64,000 bases of DNA from Candidatus Methanoperedens sp. (GTDB taxonomy: Archaea; Halobacteriota; Methanosarcinia; Methanosarcinales; Methanoperedenaceae), in the NCBI GenBank assembly GCA_023249105.1, contig JAHFDG010000014.1, positions 20,934-84,933 on the forward strand. Direction: 5' to 3'. The notes under the pieces were generated by a model. It saw only the letters and a list, made by a program, of their open reading frames with translations, did no database searches and was not told the origin of the DNA. Below, in pieces: positions 63,582 to 64,000 of the stretch (its first letter is position 1; every line of letters starts with the position of its first letter). Made by a program: the position numbers and the translations under genes.

Positions 63582-63830
63582 TTAACGTTTACGAACAATG
63601 GTACCAGACCCCCCGCTGTTCTCAATGATCAACCGGTTATTCTTTTGGTCTATACGGACGATAACCTCTTCATCATACTTGAAGGGAAATGCGCTATCCT
63701 TTGCCACGTCGGTTGGAATATATACAAAAACCGCATCGTAACGCTTACCCTTGCTCGTTCTCGGACGATTAATCAGCTTGCTCTTTGACTCTAACACGTG
63801 TTCAGCCTCGTGTTGTGTATTAATCTTCAT
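63582..63830 (-). CDS. Small protein with AbrB-like C-terminus
   Basis: 82 residues. VFVYIPTDVAKDSAFPF, then EEVIVRIDQKNNRLIIEN resembles the AbrB/SpoVT hairpin (IPxxVAKDxxFPF ... V-x-V-x-I); the N-terminus has KSKLINRPRTSKGKR, basic. AGGTGATT precedes the ATG. Probably DNA-binding; moderate confidence. Confidence 0.6.
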   Translation of the reverse strand: MKINTQHEAEHVLESKSKLINRPRTSKGKRYDAVFVYIPTDVAKDSAFPFKYDEEVIVRIDQKNNRLIIENSGGSGTIVRKR

Positions 63831-64000
63831 ACATAATCACCTTTTTTTACATGTAGAATGAGTAGTAATTTGTGTAGTAACCCTACTTTGACAGTTAAAA
63901 AATCCTATTTATCGAGTATGTCTACTTTTTTGGCAGGAAAATCAATTTGACAGTAACAAAAAATTAACATTTCATCTTAACTTTTTGCCATATTATTTCT

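Overview
The window is a piece of chromosome from a methane-metabolising euryarchaeon, most likely Methanosarcinales or a relative such as the ANME-2d / Methanoperedens group. The lineage is inferred from archaeal core genes (rpl21e, rpoF, Pus10 with TrmY, archaeal Elp3, HerA-NurA-Mre11-Rad50, PAC2 protein) together with mptA (first step of methanopterin synthesis) and mtxX (methanogenesis marker). I see no rRNA, tRNA or CRISPR array.

Layout. 0-10.4 kb: a VapBC pair cut by the left edge, a large pentapeptide-repeat membrane protein, mptA, a 2-hydroxyacyl-CoA dehydratase-like protein with its activase, a RelE-type toxin-antitoxin pair, and a gluconeogenic pair (class II aldolase plus class I FBPase, the latter apparently starting at ATT). 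10.4-18.0 kb: an IS remnant with terminal inverted repeats, then a very AT-rich block with a ferredoxin-like protein, an MFS carrier, a cobalamin-type radical SAM enzyme, an Asp-rich protein of unknown family, a UbiA-type prenyltransferase and a CrtI-like oxidoreductase. This block looks like an acquired isoprenoid or lipid pathway of unknown product. 18.1-21.5 kb: PHP phosphoesterase, a candidate caspase-fold protein, a methyltransferase and a PAC2 protein. 21.6-25.0 kb: a small accessory island with a TIGR04255-like three-gene operon and a Fic gene, the Fic gene lying between two copies of the 3' end of nth. 25.0-31.5 kb: nth, VapBC, a DHH phosphoesterase, a ferredoxin/FAD oxidoreductase pair, an ACT-domain regulator and a flavodoxin.

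31.6-43.5 kb is a DNA-repair district. A complete bacterial-type RuvC-RuvA-RuvB set, with a zinc-ribbon protein and a phosphoribosyltransferase-acetyltransferase fusion between ruvA and ruvB, lies about 1.5 kb from the archaeal mre11-rad50-nurA-(HAS-barrel)-herA operon. 43.7-48.9 kb holds RNA modification and information processing: trmY, pus10, rpl21e, rpoF, a DUF655 gene, ksgA and a HAD phosphatase. 48.9-51.4 kb is a second small accessory patch, a zincin-like protein with a small membrane protein. 51.4-63.8 kb is central metabolism (aminotransferase, hexuloisomerase, MTA phosphorylase plus phosphoribosyltransferase, tpiA, Elp3, NIF3, AsnB, ProC, MtxX) with several small membrane proteins.

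The most unusual structure is a near-190-bp element present twice, at 28632-28826 (+) and 39678-39860 (-). Each copy sits exactly between two genes of an operon, supplies or overlaps the upstream stop codon and the downstream start codon, folds into a series of hairpins, and carries an open reading frame of 60-64 codons that survives indels in frame. Its last hairpin encloses the Shine-Dalgarno sequence and start codon of the next gene (a ferredoxin in one copy, nurA in the other).
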